A DNA stretch of 64,000 bases, from contig CM030931.1 in the NCBI GenBank assembly GCA_018136815.1, positions 2,025,398-2,089,397 on the forward strand, in the 5' to 3' direction. This stretch comes from Isochrysis galbana (lineage: Eukaryota; Haptophyta; Isochrysidales; Isochrysidaceae). This document shows, in pieces, positions 42,742-53,955 of this stretch (position 1 is the first letter of the stretch; every line of letters starts with the position of its first letter). The notes beneath the pieces are model-generated. The model did no database searches. It was not told where the DNA came from and worked only from the letters and a program-made list of their open reading frames with translations. Position numbers and translations under genes: made by a program.

Positions 42742-45358
42742 ATGGCTGCCCCGCTCGCTCTTGTCGCAGCGCTCTCGCTGGTGGGGCACGGCTGGCGGGC
42801 GGCGCGGGCGACCGAAGTGGCTTCGGCGCAGATGGGCCCCTCCCGGGATTGGAGGCTCTTCGGCGTCGAGCTCAGCGTACTTGAGGGCGGAGAGCCGGCC
42901 GGCAGGCTGCGCGAGGCTGCTGCCGCACGACTTGCGCTGCCCGAGGAGGAGCTCGAGGCGGTGACGCTCGTGCGGCGCTCGCTCGATGCGCGGCAGCAGC
43001 GCACGAGCGGGCGCCGAGGCAGGCCGACCGGAAAACACGAGGCCGTTTGGTCCCACGTGCTCGATGTGCGAGTGTCCGCAACAGCAGCCAAGCGCATCAA
43101 GGCCAAGTCTGGGCGGTGCGTCCCGGCTGCTGGTGAGCGAGTAGCGACGGAGGGCCAGCCGCAAGTGTGGGTCAGCAAGGGGACCTCGAGTGGACCAGCG
43201 CTCCTAGGCCCGTTGCACGTCGTGGTCATCGGTGCGGGGCCGTGTGGCTTGTTCGCAGCCCTACAGCTCGCACGTGCGGGCGTCAATGTGACGCTATGCG
43301 AGCGCGGGAAGCCGGTCGAGCAGCGCGGCCGCTCCATCGGGGCTTTGATACGCCGAGGACTGATCGACCCGGAGTCCAACTTCTGCTATGGTGAGGGTGG
43401 GGCGGGTACTTGGTCTGACGGAAAGCTCACAACGAGGATCGGACGGAACTCTGAGGAGGTGAAAATCATGCGTGGTTTGAAAGGTCTTTGGGCCCGGGCA
43501 CTTGGGCGATCTGCATCACGTGGGTGCACGGGCAGGAGCGCACCTCATGGCACTACCTTTGGCAGATGGAACTCGCTCCCTTTTCGCCCTTCGGCCGAGG
43601 TCCAGCACCTATTGCGTGCCCCTTCACCGGTCGCTCGCAGGTGCGGCAAGTTCTTGAGACTCTCGTACACTTTGGCGCGCCACCCCGCATTTTGATTGAC
43701 GGAGCCCCCCACCTGGGCACCGACAATTTAGTCCGGTTGCTCAAAAAATTCCGGAGCGAGCTCTTGGAACATGGGGTCAATGTGCTATGGGACGCGAGGG
43801 TGGAGGAGTTCTGTCTGGAGCCGTCGAGCAACGACGGCCAGAGGACACTCGACGAGTTGTCAGGGTCCGGTGATGTTTCCGTCCACGGTGTCAAGCTGGC
43901 AAGCGGCGAGCAGATTAGCTGCGATGCCGTGGTGGTAGCAGCGGGTCATTCGGCGCGGGAGCTGTACACAGAGCTCCTTCGCTGCGGCGCGACGCTTATC
44001 CCAAAGGACTTCGCTGCAGGATTTCGGATTGAGCACCCCCAGGTAGAACACGCAATGGCGCCGCTGCACCTCGCGCACCAAAGCTACTCTGTGCTGGCCG
44101 TGCTCGTTTAAGTAGCGCTCTCTACCGGCACCCAGCGCACCCGTCTTTGAATGCCCTCGTCCTGCGGTGCGCCACTGCTCGTCCTCCGCGGAAACAATGT
44201 TTCTCAACCACAGCTTCTATCCCAGCACCCAACGCCTCCTCTCACACACCCCTCGGAGTAGGAGCTCATCAATCGGGCCCGGTATGGCGAGCTCGCCCCG
44301 TTTTGTGCTCCCGTCGACTCACGCATGGGCGCAGACGAAACGCCGCAGTCTCTGCCACCGGCGGCCTATCGGCTAGCGACCAATATCAAGGTCGGCGATG
44401 AGACCGGCGGAAACGTGGACGCGGGGACTCCGCCGGGCGCGCCTCCACGCGGTGTCTACTCCTTTTGCATGTGTCCTGGTGGGCAGATCGTGCCAACGTG
44501 AGTCTTGCCCATACGGGCGCCTCTGCGCAAGCTCTGCGAGGCGGCCTCACCCAGGTTTTGAACGAGGGTGCCTTCTTGCACAATGCATTAGCAGAGGGCA
44601 GCTGCCGGCTCCTGAAGATGGTCTGTGAGCCCCCACTTGCTGACTCCTCCACTCTGCCTCCCCCGCTTCTCCCTTTGTGCCATCACCAACGCAGGTCGCT
44701 TGACGTAGCACACCTTTGTGTAAATGGCATGTCGTACTCCTCCCGCGGCTCGCCTTGGGCGAATTCGGCGGTCGTCGTGACGGTGGGCGCCTCGCATGGG
44801 GACTTCGACGATCTCCGAGGGGCGCTTCCGCCGGCGCTCGCGGGATTGGAGTGGCAGGAGACGATGGAGGAGCGTGCCGCAAAGATGGGTGGCGGCCAGT
44901 TCAAATGCCCGGTGCAACGTGTCTCCGATTTTTTGGCGGGAAGGCCTTCAGCTCAGGAAGACCTGCCCGAGAGCTCGTACCGGCTGGGAGTGACGGCGGC
45001 ATCCCTCCACGAGCTCTATCCGCCTGCCATCACGGATGCGCTGCGCCAGGGCATTGCCGAATTCGGGCAAAGCATGCCGGGATTCGATAGTAGCGAAGGG
45101 CTGCTGCACGCCGTCGAAACGCGCACATCCGCACCAGTCCAGGTGGTCCGACGAGAGGACACGTGCGAGGCCATCGGCTTGCGTGGGCTGTACCCGGCGG
45201 GGGAAGGCGCAGGCTATGCAGGAGGCATCGTCTCGGCCGCAGTCGACGGGCTGCGCGTTGCCAAGGCGCTACTCAAGCACGTGGGGGGGCGTCGCAAAGC
45301 GTTTGAACGCACGTTGGGCGACGCGGAAGAGGCGTTGCTATCCCCGCCACCCATCTAA
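42742..45358 (+). CDS. FAD-dependent dehydrogenase, COG2509-like
   Basis: Four exons: 42742-43458, 43641-44042, 44262-44497 and 44695-45358. GT-AG introns restore frame each time (phases 0, 0, 2), giving 672 aa. Landmarks in order: the FAD dinucleotide motif VVIGAGPCGLFAALQLARAG, CERGKPVEQRGRSIGALIRR, NFCYGEGGAGTWSDGKLTTR, the SEE|VRQVLETLVHFGAP junction, VVVAAGHSARE, RGVYSFCMCPGGQIVPT, then NGMSYSSRGSPWANSAVVV, and a C-terminal GLYPAGEGAGYAGGIVSAA FAD segment. Homologues are widespread in bacteria and in plant/algal plastids; their substrate is not known to me. The N-terminus MAAPLALVAALSLVGHG then ARA reads like a signal peptide, which in an alga with a complex plastid could be the first half of a bipartite transit signal. 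ATG 42742 lies in a GCC-rich context; an upstream in-frame ATG-like start at 42694 is less likely. Confidence 0.88.
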
Positions 45359-46046
45359 GACGCTTGGTTGAGGCGATTGGCGCGCGCAGAGGTGGGGTGT
45401 TTTCAATGGAGATTGCTCGCTTTCTCACCTTATACCATGCTTGAGGCAGAAGAAGAGCGAGTGGTTTACTAGCGTTAGGTAGGAAGTGAAGCCAGGTACG
45501 AAGCGCTCGCCAAGATTAAACAAGTGCTTGTGTGTGGAATAGAGCGCAGACTCTATTCATGGGGGCAAGCCTCAAAGGGGAGAGAGAGAGGGGGTAATGG
45601 AGTCTTGTGAAGAGGAGGGGGGAGCGCGCGACATCGCATCGCACGAGCCCAACGACGCAAAGAGCAAAGACCACCACTCTCTAGCTCTAGACACCACTCA
45701 CCACACCAGCCCAAAAGATGCCAAAACTAATGCAGACGCACGAGACAACAAATAAAAGACACGAACGAAGACGAGAAGAATAATGTCCTTGTCCAGCGAA
45801 TTGGAAGTGGGAAGCTTTGAGGTTGAGCTTTTTAAGCTTTTGCGACTTTAGCGTCTTTTGGCATTATTTATTATTTGGTTACGTTTTGTTCTGGGGCCCA
45901 AGGGGGGGGTCTTGGTCCGAATGGGGCTCCCGGATATGTGCTAGTTGGGTGTATTGGGAACTTTCTACCCAAAAAAATTCAAATTTCCTCAAATCTGAGA
46001 TGGTCATTTTTCACCCCTAATAATACAACTAATAATAATAAAACCC
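45359..46046. other. 3' flank and AT-richer intergenic DNA
   Basis: No gene seen. A T-rich stretch (45820-45895) ends in GGGGCCCAAGGGGGGGTC. Confidence 0.4.
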
Positions 46047-46290
46047 TGTTTGACCGCCCTAGAAGTGGCGTCGCTGCCCATGCCTAGCGCAAGGGTCTAG
46101 CGTCCCCACTCAGCGGCATCTCCTTCCCCACAGCACCTCTCTCATGACGTTGCTCCTCACTCTCCCATTAGGCCCCCTTGCCTGCGAGACCAAAATAGGA
46201 TCCCGGTGTGGGTGCTGTCTGGGTGTGGAGGGAGGGGCGCTCCGGCTAGCGTCTAGCGTAGGCAGAAAGCTAGTGAAGAGCTGGCTTTCG
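46047..46290 (-). repeat. Inverted repeat-end motif joined to dispersed repeat W, copy 2
   Basis: 46047-46064 is CCCTGTTTGACCGCCCTA, the complement of the motif that starts repeat Y. Immediately after it, 46066-46290 matches 2619-2846 in the forward direction. The strand given refers to the end motif. Confidence 0.6.
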
Positions 46291-46356
46291 AGGGGCGGGA
46301 GGCGGGAGGGGGTTGTTCGTTGTTCGTTGTTCGTTGTTCGGTTGTTCGGAGGGGGG

Positions 46357-46460
46357 AGGCGGCTGGCGGGGCAGGTAGGGGGGGACCCGGCGGAATCCTT
46401 GGACACCAGAGGAGGTGGGAAATACTGGTTGAAATGAGTGAGTGGCCGGGCTAAATAATA
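46357..46460 (-). repeat. Dispersed repeat Z, copy 2
   Basis: Reverse complement of 15279-15400. A (GTTGTTC)n run (46311-46345) lies just to its left. Confidence 0.6.
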
Positions 46461-47293
46461 TTTCTGCTTGGCCCTATGACCTATGACGCATGACGCATGA
46501 CGCTGCACGGCTGCACGCTGCTGGTGGCGGTGGCGGAGCCGGGGCGTATGGCGCCCCGGCGGAGCGGCGGAGCGGCTGTGCGTGGCCTGCTCTCCCAGAG
46601 GAGAGGGCTCAGTCGCTGGCGGGGGCCGACCGAGGGCGGCGCGGTAGACAGCGACAGAGCGAAAGCCGGAAAGCCGGAGAGACGAAGGATCTAGAGTCTA
46701 GAGGCCAGCGCGGTGTGAACGGGCGTTCCTGTGAAACCCCGCAGATAGAGTACTTTAGTAGTATACTCGTAACTTCTCGCCTTTGCCGGCTCGCCCGCCC
46801 GCCCCCCCCCCCCCCCCCCCCCGCGGCCCCTCTCTCTCTCCTCTCCTGCCTTGGACTGCTCTCACCTCCTCCCTCTCCCTCTCTCTTTTCCTCTTCCCTT
46901 CGCCTCTCTTTCTCTCCTCCTCTCGATCCGTCTCTCTCCATTTTGAGCTCCTCGGCTATGTATCTTCTCTCTCTCTCTCGCTCTGAGAGGATGATGTGTC
47001 TCTCTTCTTCTCCCGACTCCCCACTCTTCCCCTTGCCTCGCTCTCTTCTCTCTTTCCTTGCGATTCTTCTTCTCTCTTCCCCTACACAGCAGGTCAACCA
47101 AAGAAGGGGTCTAGCAGCGAACGAGAAGAGACCCAGCCAAGCGAGTTCTCTCTCTCCCTTCCCTCTCTTGGGTTCCTGCGACCTCCCCCCCCCCCCGTCC
47201 CCTCTCCTCTCCCTCCCTCCCTCGACCCCTGTCTCTCTCTCTCCATCTCTCTCCTCCCCTCTCTCACCAGAGGGGTTAGGACACGCCTCCCGG
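46461..47293. other. GC- and pyrimidine-rich leader region
   Basis: Contains a run of more than 20 C near 46802-46822 and CT-rich sequence to 47270, like the leader regions of other genes here. The long plus-strand frame through it is low complexity until 47294. Confidence 0.45.
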
Positions 47294-50200
47294 ATGCTCT
47301 CCAGCGCGAGCAGCATGCTGCGGAGCGTGGCCTCAATGACAGTGTGGTGGACGACGCGCAAGCTGAGTGAGAAGACTTGGAAGGCTGCGCTCCGCCGGCT
47401 GCTCGACCGCATCTGCCTCAGTTACGAGTGGGTCGACCTGGCGGATCAGACCGATGCGCCAGCGAGGGCCCTCATCCGCCGCCTCGTCCTACGGCCCTCG
47501 GCGGTGAACCTGCCGCTCTCGCGCTTCGGCTGGTCACTCGCTAGTGCGCCCGAAGGGTCCAGCGAAGGCGAGACCCAGCCACTCTTCACCATTGGCGAGA
47601 TGAGCGTGACCGTCGCACTGAGGCTGCGCTCAGACTTTGGCCTCTTCTCGGAGCCATGGCAAGTGCACATCTCCGACGTCTTCGCCTCATGCAAGCTGGG
47701 TGTTGATGGCCGCTTGGACGGCCATGAGCGCACAGAGGCCTCGGTGGGTGGGCCTATCGAGGCCGTCGGAGCGGTGCTCGCCGAGGCAGTCGCCTCCGTG
47801 GGTGGAGTAGGTGGAATACTGCCTGTAGCCCCTGCTCAGGATGGCCAAGGATGTGAGGATGGCCAGAAGGATGCATCGGAGGGACTCGGACGTCATGTGG
47901 CGATCGATTCCATTGAAGAGGGGGCAGGTTCCGATGCCAAGCACTCCTCATCAGGTAACCGACTTGGACGAGGTGCTTCTTCTGAGCGAGAAACCTCCAC
48001 CAATAGCCATCACGGGGTGGCCAAGCCATGCCATGTTGCAGCGACTTCAGGGTCTGTCGTCGACACGACCGCGCCGGTAGAGCACGAACTGTCAGAGGAG
48101 GAGGCTGACGTCTTTGAGGAGGCGGAAGAATGCAGCGATGTCGACATGGACACCAACCGGGCTGTACCATCCCGCCAACATCGGGCAGAAGACCCTCCTG
48201 CTGGGAGTGGCGAAGAAGACGGAGAGGAGGACGGCTGGGACGAGGAATATGTGTCGGATTCAGAGTGGCAGCAGATGGAAGCGGCTGCTGCTGCGGCTGC
48301 CAGGGACTTTGCCGAGGGAAGCTCATCCACGGCCGCATCCCGAGATTGGCTGCCCCTTCATCGTGCTGCTGAGAACCTCCGGTTGCGGTTGCAGCGTGTA
48401 CGCGTCATTGTCGAGCAGGGATCACAAAAAGAATCTAGCGAGGAGGGATCCGGCAGCGTGCTAGAATTGCGATTGGCGGAGCTGCACCTGACGACAACTG
48501 ACGCACAATGGCGTGAAGAGGACGCGCCCATGGCACAGGTGTGTCAATGGCCCTGCCCGTCCCATCCAATGCACCTACTAGCGTGAGCCCGTTTTCCTCT
48601 TCCAAAGTGTGTGAGCTCGCCACCAGACTTGCGACCGCGTGCTGGATCAGCATGACAGCCTCGATCGACAACGTCCATGCGCGCCATGGCCGTGCAGGTG
48701 CGCGACGGAGCAGAGCTACACAAGCGCATTCGCTTGCATGGTCTCGAGGTGGCAGTATTGGACCGAGCCTACGAGCTGGATGGCGAGGAGCCGAAGCCGA
48801 TTCCACAGCTGATTCTGTCTGCTCCCGAGCCTCCTCTTAACACAAAAGCGCCGCTCGCCCAGAGCTCGCAGCCGACTTCAAACTCAAGCTGCACCCTGAA
48901 GGATAGCCTCGTCAATGATGACGCGGCGCAGGGTACACATAGAGATGCAGACGCCCATGGCGTCGGCCAGCAATCCGACTTTGCACAACCAGGCGAGGTG
49001 CATGTAGGGGACCCAGCTCAGTCGAGAGATCTGAATGATGATGGAGGCCCCCCTGGCTCCGTGGAGATCATTGACACAAGTCGCTTGAGCGCTGCCTGTG
49101 GCGCTGCTCGTGCCAGAGCTCACGATGATGCAGCGTGCGCCACCGATAGAACCGGATGCGCCAACAACAACGCTCCGGCTGATGAGGATTTCGCCCGCCG
49201 CATCAACCTTCTGCTAGGCATCTGCGGCGAGCTCCGCCTGACAAAGCACCTGAAGCAGGAGTTGTTTGGATCCGTAGTGCGTGATTTCGCCGGAGGCTCC
49301 TACGACGTTTCGCTTGCCCTCTCCTCGGCGCAGACGCCGCGTTTCGAGGTGCCTGAGATGCGCGTTCGGCTAAAATGGCAAGCTGAGAGGAAGGCATACA
49401 GTCTTTCCTTCCTCTCGGGCGCACAGGTGATCTGCCCGTCGAGGCGTGCCATGCCCTTCAGTCCGTATGCGCCCAAGTGCGCGCCCTTTCTTGCCAGTGC
49501 TCACCGTGATCCTTTATGTTCTTAGGTGAGCCTCACCCACGGCGTAGACTCTGTGGCCCTCTCTGCTGCAGCGGGCTGGTACGCACGTCTCCGTCGAGCT
49601 CAAGCTGCAGTGGCGCCTCCTGCTGAAGAGCTGCTCCGCGCTGCGCAAGAGGAAATCGCACGGCTTCGCAAGACGCTCGCAAGATCCGAGGAGGCTCAAA
49701 GGCAAGCAAGACTAAGTTGCCTTGCCGCGGAGCTCTTGTCTTCCGTCTTGCCATCTACGTGCAAGAATACCACTGAGACCGAGGAGAACAAAGCCGCTTC
49801 ACCGGTGAGGGAGTGCTCTATGGGGCCTGCTAGGGAGAAGGCAAGGGGGGCCTTTCCTGCGGGCACCGCGCTGGATCCGCCGGGCGTCCCCAATGCAATG
49901 GCAAGGCGCAAGATACCCAGTATCGATTCCAGCGACACTTCTGCAAGTCACAGCACTTTGAGTGACTCTCAGCCTTTGAGCACACCAGTGACTTCTCTCG
50001 GAGAGGTAGCTGGAGCTCAACGTCTCGCATATGAATCGACTTGTGCCTACCTTGCGTCAGCTGCGATGGAAGCGCAACAGCGAACACTGTCCTTGCATAC
50101 GATGCTCATTGGCTTGCTCGCGGAGGACGACCGACTGGAAGCCATCCAAGCCTTAGAAGCATGTCAAGCGCTCTGCACTCACACGACCACTAGTGCGGCC

Positions 50201-50404
50201 GAAGGAGCCGTTGGCATGCAAGCCATCATGGCTCTCGCAAATGACAGCGCATCTCAAGAGGCGCCCCGCACAGACAATCAGTCACATCCGGTCAGCGCCA
50301 ACTCTTGGCGCACGCTCAGTGGTCGGATGAACGGGCCCGAGGGATACCGGCTTGGCGATGGGGCACGCACCGCATTGCGTTGGATCGGGAGCCGCCACCC
50401 TTGA
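47294..50404 (+). CDS. Chorein-like (VPS13/BLTP-type) N-terminal protein with coiled coil
   Basis: Three exons: 47294-48538, 48698-49426 and 49526-50404. GT-AG introns (159 and 99 bp) are phase 0; about 950 aa. The N-terminus, ALIRRLVLRPSAVNLPLSRF, VTVALRLRSDFGLFSEPW then QVHISDVFASCKL, follows the strand pattern of chorein domains (lrlrpsal..l.lP, then Pw.v.i.dv). An acidic linker (SEEEADVFEEAEECSDVDMD) interrupts it, after which NLRLRLQRVRVIVEQG, LELRLAELHLTTTDAQW and HKRIRLHGLEVAVLDR resume the same strand pattern. Exon 3 has a coiled coil (AEELLRAAQEEIARLRKTLA). Chorein proteins carry lipids between membranes along a beta groove. This one is short for VPS13 and closer in plan to SHIP164/UHRF1BP1. 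Start ATG 47294 (MLSSASSMLRSVASM) opens an amphipathic helix as usual for the family. Assignment rests on pattern only. Confidence 0.6.
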
Positions 50405-51005
50405 CGGGGTCGAGCGACCAAGTTTGCAGTGCAAGGATACGCTGCGCAGATTGTCAAGTATTCTGCCAAGGCCCATTAAAACTCCCATGGCGGCCTGCAT
50501 CTGCATCTCTAGATTCACTGGGGCCCACACCCATTGATGACCACATATACAGCGCTTTCACTTCAAACTAAGATTCCACTTGGTTCATCCATGGGGGGGC
50601 ACGAACGACAATTCACGTTCTTAACATTCTCGCCGCGCACGCGACTCTGGACCCACTGCTCTTCACGCAAGCGTTCGCTTTCAAGATTTTTTTCCACGCA
50701 AGCGTTCTACACCCCCACTCCTTCGGCACCAACAACAACACAGCCCCTCTGAGGGCTTGTCAACTATCAAGAACACGCAGTGAAAGCTGCATTTCTTTTT
50801 TCCGGACTCTCAGAAAGGGGGCCGAAGGCAGCGAAAGCCAACCAATAGAGGGGATACCCCCCAGCAGCAAAAAGGGGCATGGCGCAAGCGCCCGCCCCGC
50901 GAACGCACACGAGACGGGCGCCCAGCCCCAACCCCCTGCTTGCTCCAACACCAGCCACAGCTACGCAAACAAGGGACGGAGCTCTGCCCTCTGCCCCAAC
51001 CTCAT
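50405..51005. other. Intergenic DNA, no gene seen
   Basis: 3' flank of the chorein-like gene. 50565-50595 (CACTTCAAACTAAGATTCCACTTGG, then CCATGGGGGG) resembles a decayed retroposon hairpin start, but the pairing is poor. Confidence 0.35.
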
Positions 51006-51021
51006 GATAATCTGGGAAAGA

Positions 51022-51908
51022 TAAAATAATTAATGTTCTATCCTAGCCAACCCCACTAGCTAATTGGACACAACTTTTCCGTCCCGGAATCCCGCCATGC
51101 CTGACGAGCCAGGTGTCCGAGTGCTACCGGGGCTAGGGGGCACTGCCCCCTCCCCTCGATATTTGTCCTCCCCCCAGTGCACGCACCGACCCCGCGCACC
51201 CCAGCACGTCCTCTCCTCGAGTCCACGCTGGGGGAAAACCCCTTTCGGGTAAAAGCAACGCGGGGGGGGGGGGGGGGGGCACTCGTGAATAGGGGCCCAG
51301 GAGCGCTAATCTCTCCTCGCCGAAGCGAGTGGCCGCGGCGAGCCGCGGCCCTTCCCTCCTGGCTCTGGCGCCCCCGTCTTCTCTTACCCAAACGGGGCGA
51401 GAAGACACGTTTCTGCCGGAGGGGAGAGCTGCCGCTCCCCCCTCCCCTCCCTCTTCCCTTTTCCTCCTCTCTTCCCTTTCCCTGCGGCGGGGGCCCATGG
51501 CGCGCGCCTGCGGCCCCTCTTCAGGTCCCCAGGAGGCCGGCAGGGGCCTGGGAGCGCAGCTCAGGGGGCAGGTGAGGCTGGGGCATGGCCCTGGCCCCCC
51601 CTGCCTTTCCCTCGCTGGCTCTCGAGCCCCTGCCAGTCGACTGGAGCTGGCTGGGGGGTCCTGACCAGGGGGGCCCAGGGGGAGGAGGGGCTGGTCAGAG
51701 GGCAGAGGGATGGGCAGGCCACGACGGGCCAGGGCGGGCGAGTCAGGCGCGCCTATGGGGAGAGGAATGGGTCAGCAGGGCTGTGTGCTCCTGGCAAGCC
51801 ATCAGGCGTGCTAGGAGAGTGGGTGGTTCCTCCCCCCATGGCAGGGGAGGAGTGGAGAGAGGGGGGGGCTCGTGCCCCCCCATGGGCGAACTAAGTATAA
51901 ACTTAGTT
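51022..51908 (-). mobile_element. Non-autonomous hairpin-type retroposon with perfect 16 bp TSD
   Basis: GATAATCTGGGAAAGA lies at 51006-51021 and 51909-51924. On the minus strand the first 20 bases are the perfect hairpin AACTAAGT-TTAT-ACTTAGTT (51908-51889), so the hairpin is exactly the 5' terminus. CGCCCATGGGGG follows. The 3' end is ACATTAATTATTTTAT. Body nearly identical to 19694-20594, without a conserved ORF. This copy gives the sharpest boundaries of the family. Confidence 0.9.
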
Positions 51909-51924
51909 GATAATCTGGGAAAGA

Positions 51925-52433
51925 GGAGACGCACACACAAGCGCGAAAAGCGTGACGTGCCCGAGCACAAAACACCCAGGAAAGGACTCAACCCTCCCCC
52001 CCTCCACCTTCTCCACACAGGACACAGGTGGCCCTCGCCGACAACGATCTCGAGCCCGAAGGGGAAGGGGACGAGGAATTTTGACATCTCCAAGACGAGG
52101 AATTTTGACATCTCCATGGAAATAACATCACGTTCACGCCGTACGAGCGTGGATACAAGATCAAGGACGAGGAAGCTTTTGGCGCGACAGTCGCGCGCAC
52201 CACCAACGCACGCGACCAACCAAACGAGACTCAATAGGCCTGCCCCCCCCCCCTTCCCCAACGCTAGGCCCAAAGCAGTGTACATGGGCCGACCCCCCGA
52301 AACCGAACAAAAAGGGAACGAGGGGGGGAGCGGGAAGGAAAGGGAGAGAAGGGGGGGTGAGGGCGATGTCGAGCGAGGGTCCGAAGGAGGGAGTGAGCAA
52401 ATAGTAGCGTAGCGGACATCTTCAAGAATGTTT
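51925..52433. other. Intergenic DNA with a short direct duplication
   Basis: GACGAGGAATTTTGACATCT occurs twice in a row (52068-52112). A short stretch after it (TACGAGCGTGGATACAAGAT) may be decayed coding sequence. No gene supported. Confidence 0.35.
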
Positions 52434-52650
52434 ATTTTTCTTGGAGGCCAGCTCAGCGGGGAGAGCGGAGGCTGGGGCTGGGCCTTGGCCTCCCCTGCCT
52501 CTCCCTCGCTAGCGCTCCTGGCTCTGGGCCCCGCACGCTGCACCTGTCTGCCTGTCGATCAGGGGGGGAAGAAGGGTTGGAGCAATGGGCTGGCCTCGAC
52601 AGGCCAAGGCCAGGGCGGGCGAATGGGGCGAGCCTGTGAATGAGAGAGTG
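52434..52650 (-). mobile_element. Fragment of a hairpin-type retroposon
   Basis: Matches 30505-30720 (GGAGGCCAGCT, GGAGGCTGGGGCTGGGCC, CCTCGCTAGCGCTCCTG, CACCTGTCTGCCTGTCGA). Both ends are missing, with neither hairpin nor T-rich tail. Confidence 0.7.
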
Positions 52651-53955
52651 GGCCAGTACTTTACTTTATTAAAACAGCGTTTTCACTTGGCCTAATTCAC
52701 TAGCCCTTGAACGCTCAAGGTGGAGCCCTGCTCAAGATTGTCATTGCGCTACTTAAGTGCCGCTCCCGACAAAATCGTTCGGTGTTTCATAGCACAATGT
52801 ATACCTGCATAGCAAACTGTTGTGGATAAGTTGCATGCCACTTGGAGGAGGAAGGTCGGTGACAAGAAGCACGCATCATTCTCATCACGGGTCACAGTTC
52901 ATTGAAAGTGTAGTCGGGTGAATGTGTACTTGCTTGCGTATCATCCCTCATCCCGTGGTGTGCGATGACTTCTATGCTGCAACTTCAAGCTTAGAGTGTT
53001 CTTATTTTGGGAGCGCCGCACAAAGGTGGGGCCCGGGTAGAGGCACAGTGGAAAGAGCCGCTGGCTGCCGATATACATGGCCGCCCCTCGCGCTACTCGG
53101 CGCCATCGCTCAGGTCGAGAAATTGTACTCGTGGGTCAGCATGCGAACTTGCATGAGACGAACGCGTGCGGCTGGGCTTGTGCCAGTCACACTTCCCGAA
53201 GGCATTGCACTTTGTGGATTGGGATCTCTTTGCTTCTTAGTGGCTTTCGAAAGTAAACGTTTGGCGATTGATGAGTATCCATCGGAGAGCCTTAATCTCG
53301 TTGTTTGATTTCAATTCCCATGTACGCAAGACCATCAGATGCCGGTGCTAACAACGGGTTCCAGATGCCGCATAGGCCGCGCCCATGCAACGTTGTGCTT
53401 GAAAGTTGCTCTGAAACCATAGCGCCATGTAGCCGCGTAGTGGATGTATTTCGCTCTGTGAAACTCTCGCCCGGCTTGCTTGCGGCTAGCGGAAAGCCCA
53501 GATCACTCTCAGCACTACCTTTGGAAGTTCCAATGCTAAAATACGAGACCTGAGACTTCTTTGTGCATTCATGGCTCAACGGTGCTTTTGGCGATGTGTA
53601 CCACTCGAAAGTATGAAGGAAGGAGGCATCGGGTCGGGTGCAAGTCAGGCGAACACTTATTTTGTTGAACAAGCTCAGTAGCCTCGCTCAGCTCCACCGA
53701 GGCTGCCTACGATTCCTGCAGCCTTCATGGGGCACGACATCATCTCGGCGTTCATTTGTGCATGTGATGCTTCGAAGGAAGTGGAAGAAATAAACTGAGC
53801 CATTCCTTGCATTGGAATGAAGGAGTGATGCTAATGATTGATGAGCATATGACATGTGACGCCGTCAGAGCAGCTGTTGGTAGCTACAGCACTTGCGGTC
53901 GGGTTTTGTCATGCAGCATGTGAGTGAGCCCACCGTGCACACATAGCTAGAGGTC
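52651..53955. other. Intergenic DNA, no gene supported
   Basis: Two moderate open frames overlap on opposite strands (52922-53308 plus, 53292-53672 minus), but neither shows motifs, splice sites or a good start. The base composition is closer to 50 percent GC than the neighbours. Confidence 0.35.

Noticed and set aside
42681-43497. Minus-strand frames of 149-232 codons
   Set aside because: They lie antisense to exon 1 of the FAD dehydrogenase, whose motifs are unmistakable.
50565-50595. Another retroposon hairpin start before CCATGGGGGG
   Set aside because: The arms pair poorly and no body similarity follows, so it was left out of the thirteen.
52922-53672. Two overlapping frames on opposite strands
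   Set aside because: Neither has recognisable motifs, joints or codon pattern; evidence is too thin for a gene.
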